Source of the DNA: CAVZZG01 sp963779685 | GTDB lineage: Bacteria > Actinomycetota > Thermoleophilia > Gaiellales > F1-60-MAGs149 | Length of the DNA: 64,000 nucleotides | Assembly (NCBI GenBank): GCA_963779685.1 | Contig: CAVZZG010000001.1 | Coordinates: 1,364,001 to 1,428,000, forward strand | Reading direction: 5' to 3' | In this document: positions 49,374-60,700 of the stretch, in pieces | Layout of the letters: every line of letters starts with the position of its first letter | Position numbering within the stretch: the stretch's first letter is position 1 | Made by a program: the position numbers and the translations under genes | Notes under the pieces: model-generated | What the model was told of the DNA's origin: nothing | The model's database searches: none | Seen by the model: the letters and a program-made list of their open reading frames with translations, nothing else

Positions 49374-51643
49374 TTCCCCTCCCGGGATGTCGTCCAGACG
49401 CGCTCGGGCGTCATCGGCAGCTGCGTGACGTGCCGTCCGATCACCTTCGCGATGGCGTTGCCAACCGCGCCCGACGTGGGCACGCTCGGCGGCTCGCCGA
49501 CGCCCTTGCCGCCTCGCGGGCCGGCGTTCGGCGTGTCGATCTCGATCCAGCGGATGTCGATCTGGGGGGCGTCCGACATCGTGATGAGCTTGTAGTCGAG
49601 CAGGTGAGGGTTCCGCTGACGGCCGTCCGCGTCGAGCTGTGTCCCCTCGCTGAGCGCCTGGCCGAGGCCCATGACGACGCCGCCGTAGACCTGGCCATCG
49701 GCGCCGATCCGGTTGAGGATCCGGCCGGAGTCGTGGGCCGCGGCGAACCGCAGCACCCGGACGACGCCGGTCGCGCGGTCGACCTTGACGTGGGCGGCGT
49801 GCGTGATCAGCTGCGGCGCCAGGAACGAGCTGAGGCCGAGGTCGCCGATGCAGTGCGAGACGTCGGACGCGGAGGCCTCGGGCACGTCGCCCGTGCCCTT
49901 CCCGATGACCGTGCCGGAACTGGCGAGCTCGGCGATCGGCTTCGACCGGTCCGGCGAGCCCTTCACCCGTACGACGCCCTCGGCGAGCTCCAGGTCGCCG
50001 CGAGCGGCCTCGAGCTCCTTCTCGGCCATGTCGAGCAGCTGCTCGCGAACCTCGCGGGCCGCCTCGACCACGGCGCGGCCGTTGTTGAACGTGGTCTGCG
50101 ATCCCGACGAGCCCATGTCCCAGGGGCCGGCGTCGGTGTCCTGGTAGAGGATCGAGAAGTCCTCGGGCTTCATGCCGAGCTCCTCGGCGGCGAGGATGGG
50201 CAGGGCCATCACCGCGCCGGTGCCGGACTCCATGGCGCCGGTGATGATGGTGCCCGACCCGTCGTTGTTCAGCTTCACGTAGGCGCCGGAGGGAACGCCG
50301 AACGACGGCCACCAGCCGCACGCGATGCCGATCGCCTCGTCCTCGGGCAGGTCCTGACCCCAGCCGATCATCTCGGCGGCGGCGTCGAGGGTCTCGAGCA
50401 TCCCGATCCGGTCGAAGACCTGGCGGGCCGGGCCCTCCGCGCCCTCGTGGATGAGGCTCTTGCGGCGTAGCTCGACCGGGTCCATGCCCAGGGCGTCGGC
50501 CAGCGCGTCCATGTGCTGCTCGACGGCCCAGCAGGCCTGCGGCGCCGTGGGAGCGCGAATCGAGCTCGACGGCTGGTTATTCGAGTAGTTGAGGTAGGAG
50601 TCGATCGAGACGTTCTCGATCTTGTAGGGCCCGGCGGCGTGCATGGCGGCCATCTGGGCGAAGAAGCCGCCCTCGCCGCAGTAGGCGCCGCCGTCCATGA
50701 CGACGCGGGCGCGGCGAGCGACGAGCGTGCCGTCGCGGCGGGCGCCGGTCTCGATCTCGACGATCATGCCCTCGCGGCGGTGATCCGGCGCGATGAACTC
50801 CTCGTGGCGCGAGAAGACGAGCTTGACCGGGCGCCTGGAGGCCTTCGCCAGCGCCGCGATGTGGCCCTCGAAGTGGAAGTCGCACTTCGCGCCGAACCCG
50901 CCGCCGAGCAGCGGGACGATGATCCGGACGTGCGACTCGGGCAGCTCGAGCACGCTCGCAACACCCGCACGGGCGGCGAACGGCACCTGCGTCGAGGTGT
51001 AGACGGTGACCTTGTCGCCCTTCCACTCGGCCACGATGGCGCGCGGCTCGATCGGCACGCCCTGCGAGGCGTCGGCGACGTAGCGGCCCTTCACGACCAC
51101 GTCTGCGGAGGCCATCGCCGCGTCGGCGTCGCCCTTCACGATGGTCGAGTGGCCGAGCGTGTTGCCGTCCCGGCCCATGGTGTCGTCGCCGGAGTTCTCG
51201 GCCCAGTCATCGTGCACCAGCGTCGCCGAACCCGGCGCCGCCTCGTAGTCGGAGATGGCCGGCAGCAGCTCGTACTCGACCTCGATCAGGTCGCACGCCT
51301 GCTGCGCGATGTCCGCGGTCAGCGCCGCCACGCCCGCGATGACGTCGCCCTCGAACCGCACCTTGTCCTTTGCGAACATGCGCCGGTCCTGCACCATGCC
51401 GCCGTACTTCACGTCCGGCACGTCCTCGTGCGTCAGCACCGCGAACACGCCGGGCAGCGCCTTCGCCCTCGACGTGTCGATGCGGGTGATGCGTGCGTGC
51501 GTGTGGTCCGCGTACCGGAACTTCGCGTGCAACTGGCCCGTCAGGGTCAAGTCCGCCGTATAGCGCCCGAGCCCTGTGACCTTCTCCTTGCCGTCGGGCC
51601 GGATGAAGACCTTGCTCGTGCGAGATTCTTCGACTGTCGCCAA
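49370..51643 (-). CDS. molybdenum hydroxylase, molybdopterin-binding large subunit
   Basis: A 757-residue catalytic subunit of the xanthine/aldehyde oxidoreductase family. LLGGGFGAKCDFHFEGH binds molybdopterin, the SIRAPTAPQACWAVEQHMD region lies over the cofactor, and the catalytic Glu is in GGKGVGEPPSVP. It lacks the AYRCSFR loop of form I CO dehydrogenase, so CO oxidation is not supported. A purine, aldehyde or nicotinate-type substrate is possible. TTG 51643 follows GAGGAGG. Order is large-medium-small, then brkB. Confidence 0.93.
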   Translation of the reverse strand: MATVEESRTSKVFIRPDGKEKVTGLGRYTADLTLTGQLHAKFRYADHTHARITRIDTSRAKALPGVFAVLTHEDVPDVKYGGMVQDRRMFAKDKVRFEGDVIAGVAALTADIAQQACDLIEVEYELLPAISDYEAAPGSATLVHDDWAENSGDDTMGRDGNTLGHSTIVKGDADAAMASADVVVKGRYVADASQGVPIEPRAIVAEWKGDKVTVYTSTQVPFAARAGVASVLELPESHVRIIVPLLGGGFGAKCDFHFEGHIAALAKASRRPVKLVFSRHEEFIAPDHRREGMIVEIETGARRDGTLVARRARVVMDGGAYCGEGGFFAQMAAMHAAGPYKIENVSIDSYLNYSNNQPSSSIRAPTAPQACWAVEQHMDALADALGMDPVELRRKSLIHEGAEGPARQVFDRIGMLETLDAAAEMIGWGQDLPEDEAIGIACGWWPSFGVPSGAYVKLNNDGSGTIITGAMESGTGAVMALPILAAEELGMKPEDFSILYQDTDAGPWDMGSSGSQTTFNNGRAVVEAAREVREQLLDMAEKELEAARGDLELAEGVVRVKGSPDRSKPIAELASSGTVIGKGTGDVPEASASDVSHCIGDLGLSSFLAPQLITHAAHVKVDRATGVVRVLRFAAAHDSGRILNRIGADGQVYGGVVMGLGQALSEGTQLDADGRQRNPHLLDYKLITMSDAPQIDIRWIEIDTPNAGPRGGKGVGEPPSVPTSGAVGNAIAKVIGRHVTQLPMTPERVWTTSREGK

Positions 51644-51671
51644 CTCGTCGCCTCCTCGCGTGATCGCCGGA

Positions 51672-51677
51672 ATCGTA
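51672..51677 (-). promoter_or_regulatory. -10 element of the molybdenum hydroxylase operon
   Basis: TACGAT on the minus strand, about 28 nt before the TTG start at 51643, leaving room for the GAGGAGG ribosome site. Confidence 0.45.
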
Positions 51678-51717
51678 GTGCACCATTACGGACCACGTCC
51701 GGATTGGCTCACCCGGC

Positions 51718-51729
51718 TACGCTCCGCGC
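51718..51729 (+). promoter_or_regulatory. -10 element for a leaderless cyclodeaminase transcript
   Basis: TACGCT (51718-51723), then 6 nt, then ATG 51730. No Shine-Dalgarno sequence. Confidence 0.5.
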
Positions 51730-52389
51730 ATGGCCGAGGACCTCGTTGACCTGCCGCTGCCCGAGGTGCTGGCACGGCTCGCGTCGGATGCGCCCGCGCC
51801 CGCCGGCGGAGCGCTGGCGGCGATAACGGCCGCCGGGGCGGCGGCGATGGTGGAGATGGGGGCCAGCCTGACGCTGTCGCGGGAACGCTACGCCGAGGCG
51901 TGGCCCGAGATGGAGGTCGTCCGCGCACGCGCCCACGAGCTACGAGATCGGGCGGTGGCGCTGGTCGCGGAGGATGCGGCCGTCTACGAGGGCGTCTTGG
52001 TGGCGCTGCGGCTGGCACGCGACACCGAGGCGGAGCGTGCAGCCAGGAAGGTCGCGCTGGACGCCGCCTTCCTGGTCGCGGCCGGCCCGCCGCGGGCGAT
52101 CCTCGCCACCGCGGCGGAGATCGCCGAGCTGGCGGCGGCGGTGGCCGAGCGCGGCAACGTCAACCTGGTCGGGGACGCCATGACGGCCGCGGTGGTCGGC
52201 GAGGCCGCGGCACGGGCAGCGGCGATGCTCGTCGAGATCGACGCCGGCGCGAGTGGCTCGCCCGGTGCCGCCGACCTGCTGCAGGAGGCCCGGGCCGACG
52301 GCGTCCGAGCAGCCGCCGCGCGCACTCGCGCCCTGGCTGCGGCCGACATGCGCAGGCCGCGGGCTTCAGAGCTTCTTAGCTCGCGGTAG
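51730..52389 (+). CDS. fchA: cyclodeaminase/cyclohydrolase family protein
   Basis: A 219-residue helical protein related to formimidoyl-THF cyclodeaminase (FTCD C-terminal domain) and FchA methenyl-THF cyclohydrolase. APAPAGGALAAITAAGAAAMVEMGASLT at residues 22-49, in part the family's 'P-x-P-x-G-G-x-x-x-A' loop, is diagnostic. 'RGNVNLVGDAMTAAVVGEAAARAA' matches the second conserved helix pair. With fhs and the sox genes it forms a third folate one-carbon gene in 12 kb, though it is not in the same operon. The 3' end overlaps the convergent HD-GYP gene by 14 bp. Confidence 0.82.
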   Translation: MAEDLVDLPLPEVLARLASDAPAPAGGALAAITAAGAAAMVEMGASLTLSRERYAEAWPEMEVVRARAHELRDRAVALVAEDAAVYEGVLVALRLARDTEAERAARKVALDAAFLVAAGPPRAILATAAEIAELAAAVAERGNVNLVGDAMTAAVVGEAAARAAAMLVEIDAGASGSPGAADLLQEARADGVRAAAARTRALAAADMRRPRASELLSSR

Positions 52390-54640
52390 CGGTGGCGGCC
52401 GGCGGGCCGGGGCTGTCGTCTCCGTGCTCGATGACGGCGCAGAGCGCGTTGACGACGTTGGGGTCGAACATGGTGCTCGCGTTGGCGCGGAGCTCGCGGA
52501 GGGCGCTGGCCGTGCCCCGCGAGCGGCGGAACGGCGGATCGGCGGTCATCGCCGAGAACGCGTCGGCAGCCGCCAGGATGCGCGCCTCGAGGGGGATCGC
52601 CGCGCCGGCGAGCGCGTCGGGATAGCCCGTGCCGTCGTAGTGCTCGTGGTGGTGCCGGACGGCGGGCGCGGCCTCCGCCAGGTCGGCGATCCGCGCCACG
52701 ATCTCCTCGCCGACCGTCGCGTGCGTCCGCATGATGTCCCACTCCGCCGGGTCGAGCCGGTCCGGCTTGGACAGGATCGCCTCCGGGATCGCGACCTTGC
52801 CGACATCGTGCAGCCACCCGGCGAGGCGGACGCGGTGGACGAACTCCTCCGGCATGCCGAGCGAGCTCGCCACGGCGGCTGCGAGCTCGGCGACCTGGCG
52901 GTTGTGGTGCTCGGGCATGCCCTCGCGGTCGGCGGCCGACTTCGCCAGCGCCTGGGCGATCCTGACGGCGTCGGGTTCGCCGCGGCACGGCCTCGCGTTC
53001 TCGCTCGCGCCGTGGACGCAGGTGCGGTTGCGGCCGTTGCCGCGTGCCGCGGCCAGCGCCTGATCGGCGTGCTCGAGGATCGGGAACACGTCGAAGGTCG
53101 CGCCGGCACGGGCGGCCCCGACCGAGACGGTCGGCCACAGCTCGCGCCCCTCGACCAGCACCGGACCGGTGCACACGACCTGGCGGATGGCGTCGGCGAC
53201 CCGGAACAGGGCCTCGTCGTCAGGCACGTTCGGCGCCAGCACGGCGAACTGCTTGTTGCCGAACCTCCCCAGCGAGTCGTAGCTGCGCAGCATCGCGCGC
53301 AGGCGGTGCGCGATCTCGACCAGGACGATGTCACCGGCAGTCGGCCCGAACTCGTCGTTCAGCACCTTGAAGTCGTCCACGTCGACGAGCATCACGGCCG
53401 GGGTCGTGTCGCCGCGCTCGGCGCGGTTCAGCTCGACCTTGAGCAGCTCGATGAGATGCCCGCGGTTGTAGGCGTCGGTGAGCGCGTCGACCTGCGACTT
53501 GCGCTCGGCCTCGGCCCGGGCCGCGTCGAGTGCGCTGTTGGCCTCGCCGAGCATGGCCAGCGCCTCCCGCAGCTCGACGGTGCGGCGTGCGACCAGCTCT
53601 TCGGCCCAGGTCAGGCGGCGGGCGTTCTGCTCGACCATGAGCGCGACCAGGGCGGTGACGACGAGGCCGGCCAGGAGCACGACCCACGGCAGCAGGACGG
53701 CGCTTGCGCTGGCATCCGAGGCGACCTGGATCCGCCATGTCCGGCCGCCGATCTCGAGCGAGCGCACGAGCCCCCCCGCGAGCGCCGGGCCGTAGACGGG
53801 GAGCGAGCCGTCCCGGATCGCGACCCGGATGCCGCTCGTGCCCTGCAGTGCCTCGCGCACCAGTTCATCCGGGCGGACGGTGCCGACCGCGAAGCCGGTC
53901 AGGGCCACCGCGCGCTCGTCTGGCCGGCCGATCGGCGCGCCACGCCGGAAGCTCGGCTCGACCAGCAGCAGGCCGCGGCCGCCCTGGAGCACGTCGATCG
54001 GCGCCGACAGGCGCCCCTGGCCCGACTCGACGGCGGCGGCGAGGGCAGCGGCAGCGCCGGACTGCTGGCCGGCGTCGACGCCGATCACACGGAGGTTGGC
54101 GCCGGACGGCTGCACGAACGTCAGCGGGTAGTACACACCGCGATCCGCCGCGCGGCGGACGGCCGACCCGGCCACATCGGAGATGACGAAGCCGTGCTCG
54201 TTCTCGAAGGACGAACGCATGGCCGCCGTCACCTGCGGCGCCCACGCCAGCGCCGACAGCACGTGGTTGGAGAGCGCCGGCTGGGCGAACTGGGCGAAGT
54301 CGTCCACCGTGCGCGCGGTCGAGAAGACGCCGACGATGCCGCGCACGTCGCTGCGGGTCGTCGCCAGCGTGGCGCGCAGGGACCCGACGGTCTGATCGGC
54401 GACGCGCGCGCGCTGCTGCGCGCCCTCCCGGTCGGCGCCGCGCTTGATCACGGCGAAGGCGGAAAGCCCCAGCAGGCCGAGCACGACCGCCACCGCCACC
54501 GTGCGGCGGTGCGGCCTCAGGCCACGCGGAATCTGCGGCTCCTCCGGCAAGGGTGGCCCCTGTCCGGTCGTCGCCTGGTCTTCCCCTATCACCTGCGGGA
54601 TATCGGCGCCGATGCCGCACACCTTGACCTTGCAGGCCAT
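52376..54640 (-). CDS. CHASE-like sensor with degenerate GGDEF and intact HD-GYP
   Basis: A 754-residue membrane protein of cyclic-di-GMP signalling. A helix at about 47-66 and another at about 312-335 bracket an extracytoplasmic CHASE-type sensor domain. The GGDEF-fold domain follows, but its signature reads GNKQF at residues 461-465. Both catalytic acids are replaced, so it should not make cyclic-di-GMP. The HD-GYP domain retains HDVGK (611-615) and the HHHEHYDGTGYP stretch (about 661-672), so it should degrade cyclic-di-GMP. The start is ATG 54640; no good ribosome site is seen. It is divergent from the giant surface protein, which suggests shared control of adhesion. Confidence 0.9.
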   Translation of the reverse strand: MACKVKVCGIGADIPQVIGEDQATTGQGPPLPEEPQIPRGLRPHRRTVAVAVVLGLLGLSAFAVIKRGADREGAQQRARVADQTVGSLRATLATTRSDVRGIVGVFSTARTVDDFAQFAQPALSNHVLSALAWAPQVTAAMRSSFENEHGFVISDVAGSAVRRAADRGVYYPLTFVQPSGANLRVIGVDAGQQSGAAAALAAAVESGQGRLSAPIDVLQGGRGLLLVEPSFRRGAPIGRPDERAVALTGFAVGTVRPDELVREALQGTSGIRVAIRDGSLPVYGPALAGGLVRSLEIGGRTWRIQVASDASASAVLLPWVVLLAGLVVTALVALMVEQNARRLTWAEELVARRTVELREALAMLGEANSALDAARAEAERKSQVDALTDAYNRGHLIELLKVELNRAERGDTTPAVMLVDVDDFKVLNDEFGPTAGDIVLVEIAHRLRAMLRSYDSLGRFGNKQFAVLAPNVPDDEALFRVADAIRQVVCTGPVLVEGRELWPTVSVGAARAGATFDVFPILEHADQALAAARGNGRNRTCVHGASENARPCRGEPDAVRIAQALAKSAADREGMPEHHNRQVAELAAAVASSLGMPEEFVHRVRLAGWLHDVGKVAIPEAILSKPDRLDPAEWDIMRTHATVGEEIVARIADLAEAAPAVRHHHEHYDGTGYPDALAGAAIPLEARILAAADAFSAMTADPPFRRSRGTASALRELRANASTMFDPNVVNALCAVIEHGDDSPGPPAATATAS

Positions 54641-54759
54641 CGCGCTGATTCAAGAACTCTTGCGCGCCGACCGATGTATGCAGGGTGACCAGGCGTGGAC
54701 GGCCCGGCTCCCCCAACGGGGCCGACTCCGCCGGACGGCGCGAGCCGTCCTCTCTGCGC

Positions 54760-57700
54760 ATGGGCCCATTCGCACGACTCATCCCCTCCCGCGGACTCCG
54801 CGTCGCCGTCGCCCTCGGCTCGGCGGTCCTCGTCGGCACCGCCGCCTTCCTGCTCGGGCGACACGAGGACGTGGCGCCGAACGCGGCCACACCGGCATTC
54901 CTGCAGCACCAGCTCGGCCAGCCCGGGCCCGTCGCCGGCGGAGCCGCGGGGACGTCCACGGCCGTGCAGACCCTGCGTGCCTCGCACGAGGCGGCGGTGG
55001 CGCTCGCACCGGCCGGCCTGAAGGTGTCGTCGGGCAAGCACTCTGTCGGGCTGGGCTCGATGGATGCCGGTGGCGCCGGCTGGACCGTCTTCCAGCACGG
55101 TGGTTCGCGGGCGACGTCGTTCGGCCACGAGGCGGTGACGGTCTCGCCGACGGAGGTCGAGGAGTACCTGATCGTCGACTCGCACCAGGGGACGCGAACG
55201 TGGAGCTGGCAGCTGGACGCCGCCGGGCTCACCCCGCGTCTCGGAGCGGGCGGGACCGTCGGGTTCCTGGCGGGCCACCGGCTGCTGGACACCTACATCA
55301 AGCCGGTCGCGATCATGGATGCCCGCGGCGCCGACATCACCCCGGCAGGCGCCCGCTGGAGCCTTGCGCGGCGGGGTGCCGGCTGGACGCTGCAGCTGCG
55401 GCTCGACGATGCCGCGCTCCCGACGCCCTACACGATCGACCCGGGGATCGTCCTGCACGGCACGCCGGCCGCGAGCGACAACGGCACGTCGGCGACCACG
55501 ACGCTCGATCTCGCCGTCCCAGCCGGCATCGTCGTCAACGACTTCCTGGTCGCCCAGGTCGCCGTGCGCGGCGGCACGGGCACGACGATCACGCCCCCTG
55601 CCGGCTGGACCCTGATCCGCCGCGACAACGCCACCACCAACCTCGCGCAGGCGATCTACTACCACGTCGCGTCGGGCTCCGAGCCGGCGACCTACACGTG
55701 GACCATCACCTCCAACCGGGCCGCCGGCGGAATGGTCGCCTACCAGGGCGTCGACGCGTCCTCGCCAATCGACGCCCAGAGCGGCGCCAACGACACCACC
55801 AACACCAGCTCGGCGGTCGCGGCCGCCGCCGTCACGACCACCGTCGCCAACGACATGCTGGTCGGCTTCTTCTCGATCCGCTCGAATTCGACGTTCACGC
55901 CCCCGGCGGGCATGACCGAGGAGTACGACGGCACCGGCGGCTCCGGGTCGGGCCCCGCCGCCGAGGCGGCCGACCTCCGCCAGGCCGCGATCGGCTCGAG
56001 CGGGACGGAGACGGCGAACGCCACCGCCGTCGGCTACTGGGTGGCGCAGCTGATCGCGCTCAAGCCCGACGTCACCGCGCCGACGAACGTGCTGACGACC
56101 AGTTCCACCTCGCCGGCGGGAAGCGCCTACGTCTCCGGTACGACCCTCTACTACCGGGGAACGGGAGGCGGGTCCGGCGGCAGCTTCCAGCTCACCGACA
56201 CGGTCGCCGACGCCGGCTCGGGCCCGGCGTCTGCGAGCTTCCCGGCGCTCGGCGGCACGACGACGGGCTGGACCCACGCGACCCAGACGGTCTCGACGCC
56301 GGCCGGCGGGCCGTTCGCGACCAGCAACGCCTTCTCCTGGAGCGAGGGGACGACGAGCGCGCCGACCGTTGCCGTCACCTCGACCGACGTGGCCGGCAAC
56401 ACGTCCGCCACGACGACGCTCACGTTCGCCGACGACTCCTCGAATCCGACCGGCTCGCTGACGGCGCCGGCGTCCGGTGCAACCGTCAGCGGCGCAGCCG
56501 TGACGGTGTCGTCCAACTCGGCTGATGGCGGCTCCGGGGTCGGCTCGGTCGCCTTCCAGCGTTCGCCCGCCGGTGCCGGAACCTGGACGACGATCGGCAC
56601 CGACACGACCAGTCCCTACTCCGTCGCCTGGGACACCACGGTGATGGCGACCGGCCTGTACGACCTGCGGGCGGTCACGACCGACAACGTCGGCAACAAC
56701 TTCACCTCCGCGCTGGCCACGAACGTGAACGTCCCGGACGTGACGGCGCCGACCAACGCCCTCAGCCTCGCCTCCGTCTCGCCCTCCGGCAGCGCCTTCC
56801 TCTCGGGGACGACCGTCTACTACCGGGGAACCGGCGGCGGCTCCGGCGGCAACTTCCAGCTGACGAACACGATGAGCGATGCCGGCTCCGGCCCGGCCTC
56901 CTCTTCCTTCCCGGCGCTCGGCGGGACGACGACCGGCTGGACGCACACGGCCCAGACGCGATCGACGCCGTCGGGCGGGCCGTACACGACGACCAACGCC
57001 TACACCTGGTCGGAGGGCGCGTCGAGCGCACCGACCGAGGCGGTGCAGGGCACCGACGTCAGCGGCAACACCGCGACCACCACGCTCACCTTCACGAACG
57101 ACTCCACCAACCCGACCGGCTCGGTCACCGCGCCTGCCGCCGCGGCCGCCGTCAGCGGCGCGGCCGTGACCGTGTCGTCCAACTCGGCGGACGCCGGCTC
57201 GGGCCTGGCGTCGGTGGCCTTCCAGCGCTCGCCCGCGGGTGCCGGCTCCTGGACGACGATCGGCACGGACACGACCAGCCCGTACTCGGTGGCCTGGGAC
57301 ACGACCGGGCTCGCCGAGGGCAACTACGACCTGCGCGCGGTCACGACGGACAACGTCGGCAACAGCTTCACCTCCGCCACGATCGCCAACATCGTCGTCG
57401 ACAACACCGCGCCCACCGGCTCGCTCACGGCCCCCGCGTCCTCGGCCACCCTGGTCGGCACCGTGACGGTGTCGGCCAACTCGGCAGATGCCCGCTCCGG
57501 AGTCGCCTCGGCCACGTTCCAGCGGTCGACGGCCGGCGCGAACGTCTGGACGACGATCGCCACCGACTCGACCAGCCCGTACTCGGCGAGCTGGAACACG
57601 GCGGCCGGCAGCGACGGCCTCTTCGACCTGCGCGTCGTGACGACGGACAACGCCGGCAACGTCACCAACTCGGCGAGCGTCACGAACGTGCGCGTGGACA

Positions 57701-60700
57701 ACACCAACCCGAGCAACTCCGTCACCGTGGTCTCGGCCTCGCCGTCGACGGCGGTCTCCAAGACCGGCAACACGGTGTACTACCGCGGCACCGGTGGCGG
57801 CTCGGGCGGCAGCTTCCAGCTGCGCAACTCGGTCAACGACAGCGGCTCCGGGCCGGCGTCGGCGACCTTCCCGGCGCTCGGCGGCACGACGACCGGCTGG
57901 TCGCACTCGGGCGAGACGATCTCGACGCCGTCGGGCGGGCCCTACACCTCGACCAGCGCCTACACCTGGACGGAGGGGACGACGAGCGCGCCGACCGAGG
58001 CCCTGACGTCGGTCGACAACGCCGGCAACGGCTCCTCCACGACCACGCTCACGTTCACCGATGACTCGACCAACCCGACCGGCTCCATCACCGCGCCGGC
58101 GGCGAGCGCAGCCGTCCGCTCGTTCGTGACCGTGTCCTCCGACTCGGCGGACACCGGGTCGGGCGTCGACCACGTCGACTTCCAGTACTCGGTCTCGGGC
58201 GCGAACTCGTGGTCGGCCATCGGCACCGACACCTCCTCGCCGTTCTCGGCCAGTTGGTGGTCCTTCCTCATCTCCGACGGCCTCTACGACCTGCGGGCGA
58301 TCACCACCGACAACGTCGGCAACACGTTCACCTCGGCGACCATCACCGTGCGGGTCGACAACACCAACCCGACCGGGTCGCTGACGGCGCCATCGGCGAA
58401 CACCAGCGTGCACGGCGCGTCGGTGACGGTGTCGTCGAACTCGGCGGACAGCGGATCGGGCGTGGCGACGGCCACGTTCCAGCGCTCGGCGGCGGGTGCC
58501 AACTCGTGGACGACGATCGGCACGGCCGTCGCGTCGCCCTACTCGGTCACGTTCGATACGACCGCTGTGGCGGATGGCCTCTACGACCTCCGAGTCGTGA
58601 CGGCGGACAACGCCGGCAACTCCGTCAACTCCGCGACCGTCGCGAACGTGCGGGTGGATAACACGGGTTCGGCGAATGCGTTGTCGTTGAGTTCGGTGTC
58701 GCCGGCGGGGAGTGCGGTGTTGTCGGGGACGACGGTGTTCTATCGCGGTTCCGGTGGTGGTTCGGGTGGCAGTTTCCAGGTGACGAATGCGGTGACGGAT
58801 GCGGGGTCGGGGCCGGCGTCGTCGACGTTCCCGGCGCTGGGTGGGACGGCGACGGGGTGGACGCATACGAATCAGACGATCTCGACGCCGGCGGGTGGGC
58901 CGTACGTGTCGACGAGTGCGTTTGCGTGGTCGGAGGGCACGTCGAGTTCGCCGACCGAGGCGGTGTCGTCGGTGGACAACGTGGGGAACGCGGCGACCAC
59001 GACGACGCTGACGTTCACGAATGATTCGACCAGTCCGACGGGGTCGTTGACGGCGCCGGCGGCGAGTGCGGTCGTGAGCGGCGCGGCGGTGGCGGTGTCG
59101 TCGAACTCGGCTGATGCCGGTGCCGGGGTGACGTCGGCGGTCTTCCAGCGCTCGGCGGCGGGTGCCAACTCGTGGACGACGATCGCGACCGATACGACCT
59201 CGCCCTACTCGGTCAGCTGGGATACCACGGCCGTCGCCGACGGCCTCTATGACCTGCGGGTCGTCACCACCGACAACGTCGGCAACACCTTCACGTCGGC
59301 GCTGGTGACCAACGTCCGGGTCGACAACACGGCGCCGACGATCGCGGTCGCGGTGGCGTCGGTGAGTCCGTCGGGGAGCGCCTACAAGTCGGGGAGCACG
59401 GTCTATTACCGCGGTACTGGTGGTGGTTCGGGTGGCAGCTTCCAGGTGCAGACGACGGTGACCGATGCCGGGTCGGGTGCGGCCTCGGCGACGTTCCCGG
59501 CGCTGGGTGGCACGACCACCGGGTGGACGCATACCAACCAGACGATCTCGACGCCGGCGGGTGGGCCGTACGTGTCGACGAGCGCGTTTGCGTGGTCGGA
59601 GGGCGCCTCGAGTTCGCCGACGGAAGCGCTCACCGGTACCGACACGGGTGGTCTCAGCTCGGCCGCGACGACGCTGACGTTCACGAACGATTCGACCAGT
59701 CCGACGGGGTCGTTGACGGCGCCGGCTGCCAGTGCGAACGTCCGTGGCAGTGCCGTGACGGTGTCGTCGAACTCGGCCGATGCCGGTGCCGGGGTGACGT
59801 CGGCAGCCTTCCAGCGCTCGTCGGCGGGTGCCAACTCGTGGACGACGATCGCGACCGATACGACCTCGCCCTACTCGGCCAGCTGGGATACCACGGCCGT
59901 CGCCGATGGCCTCTACGACCTGCGCGTCGTCACCACCGACAACGTCGGCAACACCTTCACATCGGCCCTGGTCACCAACGTGCGGGTGGATAACACGGGT
60001 TCGGCGAATGCGTTGTCGTTGAGTTCGGTGTCGCCGGCGGGGAGTGCGGTGTTGTCGGGGACGACGGTGTTCTATCGCGGTTCCGGTGGTGGTTCGGGTG
60101 GCAGTTTCCAGGTGACGAATGCGGTGACGGATGCGGGGTCGGGGCCGGCGTCGTCGACGTTCCCGGCGCTGGGTGGGACGGCGACGGGGTGGACGCATAC
60201 GAATCAGACGATCTCGACGCCGGCGGGTGGGCCGTACGTGTCGACGAGTGCGTTTGCGTGGTCGGAGGGCACGTCGAGTTCGCCGACCGAGGCGGTGTCG
60301 TCGGTGGACAACGTGGGGAACGCGGCGACCACGACGACGCTGACGTTCACGAATGATTCGACCAGTCCGACGGGGTCGTTGACGGCGCCGGCGGCGAGTG
60401 CGGTCGTGAGCGGCGCGGCGGTGGCGGTGTCGTCGAACTCGGCTGATGCCGGTGCCGGGGTGACGTCGGCGGTCTTCCAGCGCTCGGCGGCGGGTGCCAA
60501 CTCGTGGACGACGATCGCGACCGATACGACCTCGCCCTACTCGGTCAGCTGGGATACCACGGCCGTCGCCGACGGCCTCTATGACCTGCGGGCGATCACC
60601 ACCGACAACGTCGGCAACACCTTCACGTCGGCGCTGGTGACCAACGTCCGGGTCGACAACACGGCGCCGACGATCGCGGTCGCGGTGGCGTCGGTGAGTC

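Noticed and set aside
49370..51643. Form I carbon monoxide dehydrogenase large subunit.
   Set aside because: The AYRCSFR active-site loop is absent; the sequence fits the broader xanthine/aldehyde family.
52900..53500. Active diguanylate cyclase in the HD-GYP protein.
   Set aside because: The signature is GNKQF instead of GGDEF.
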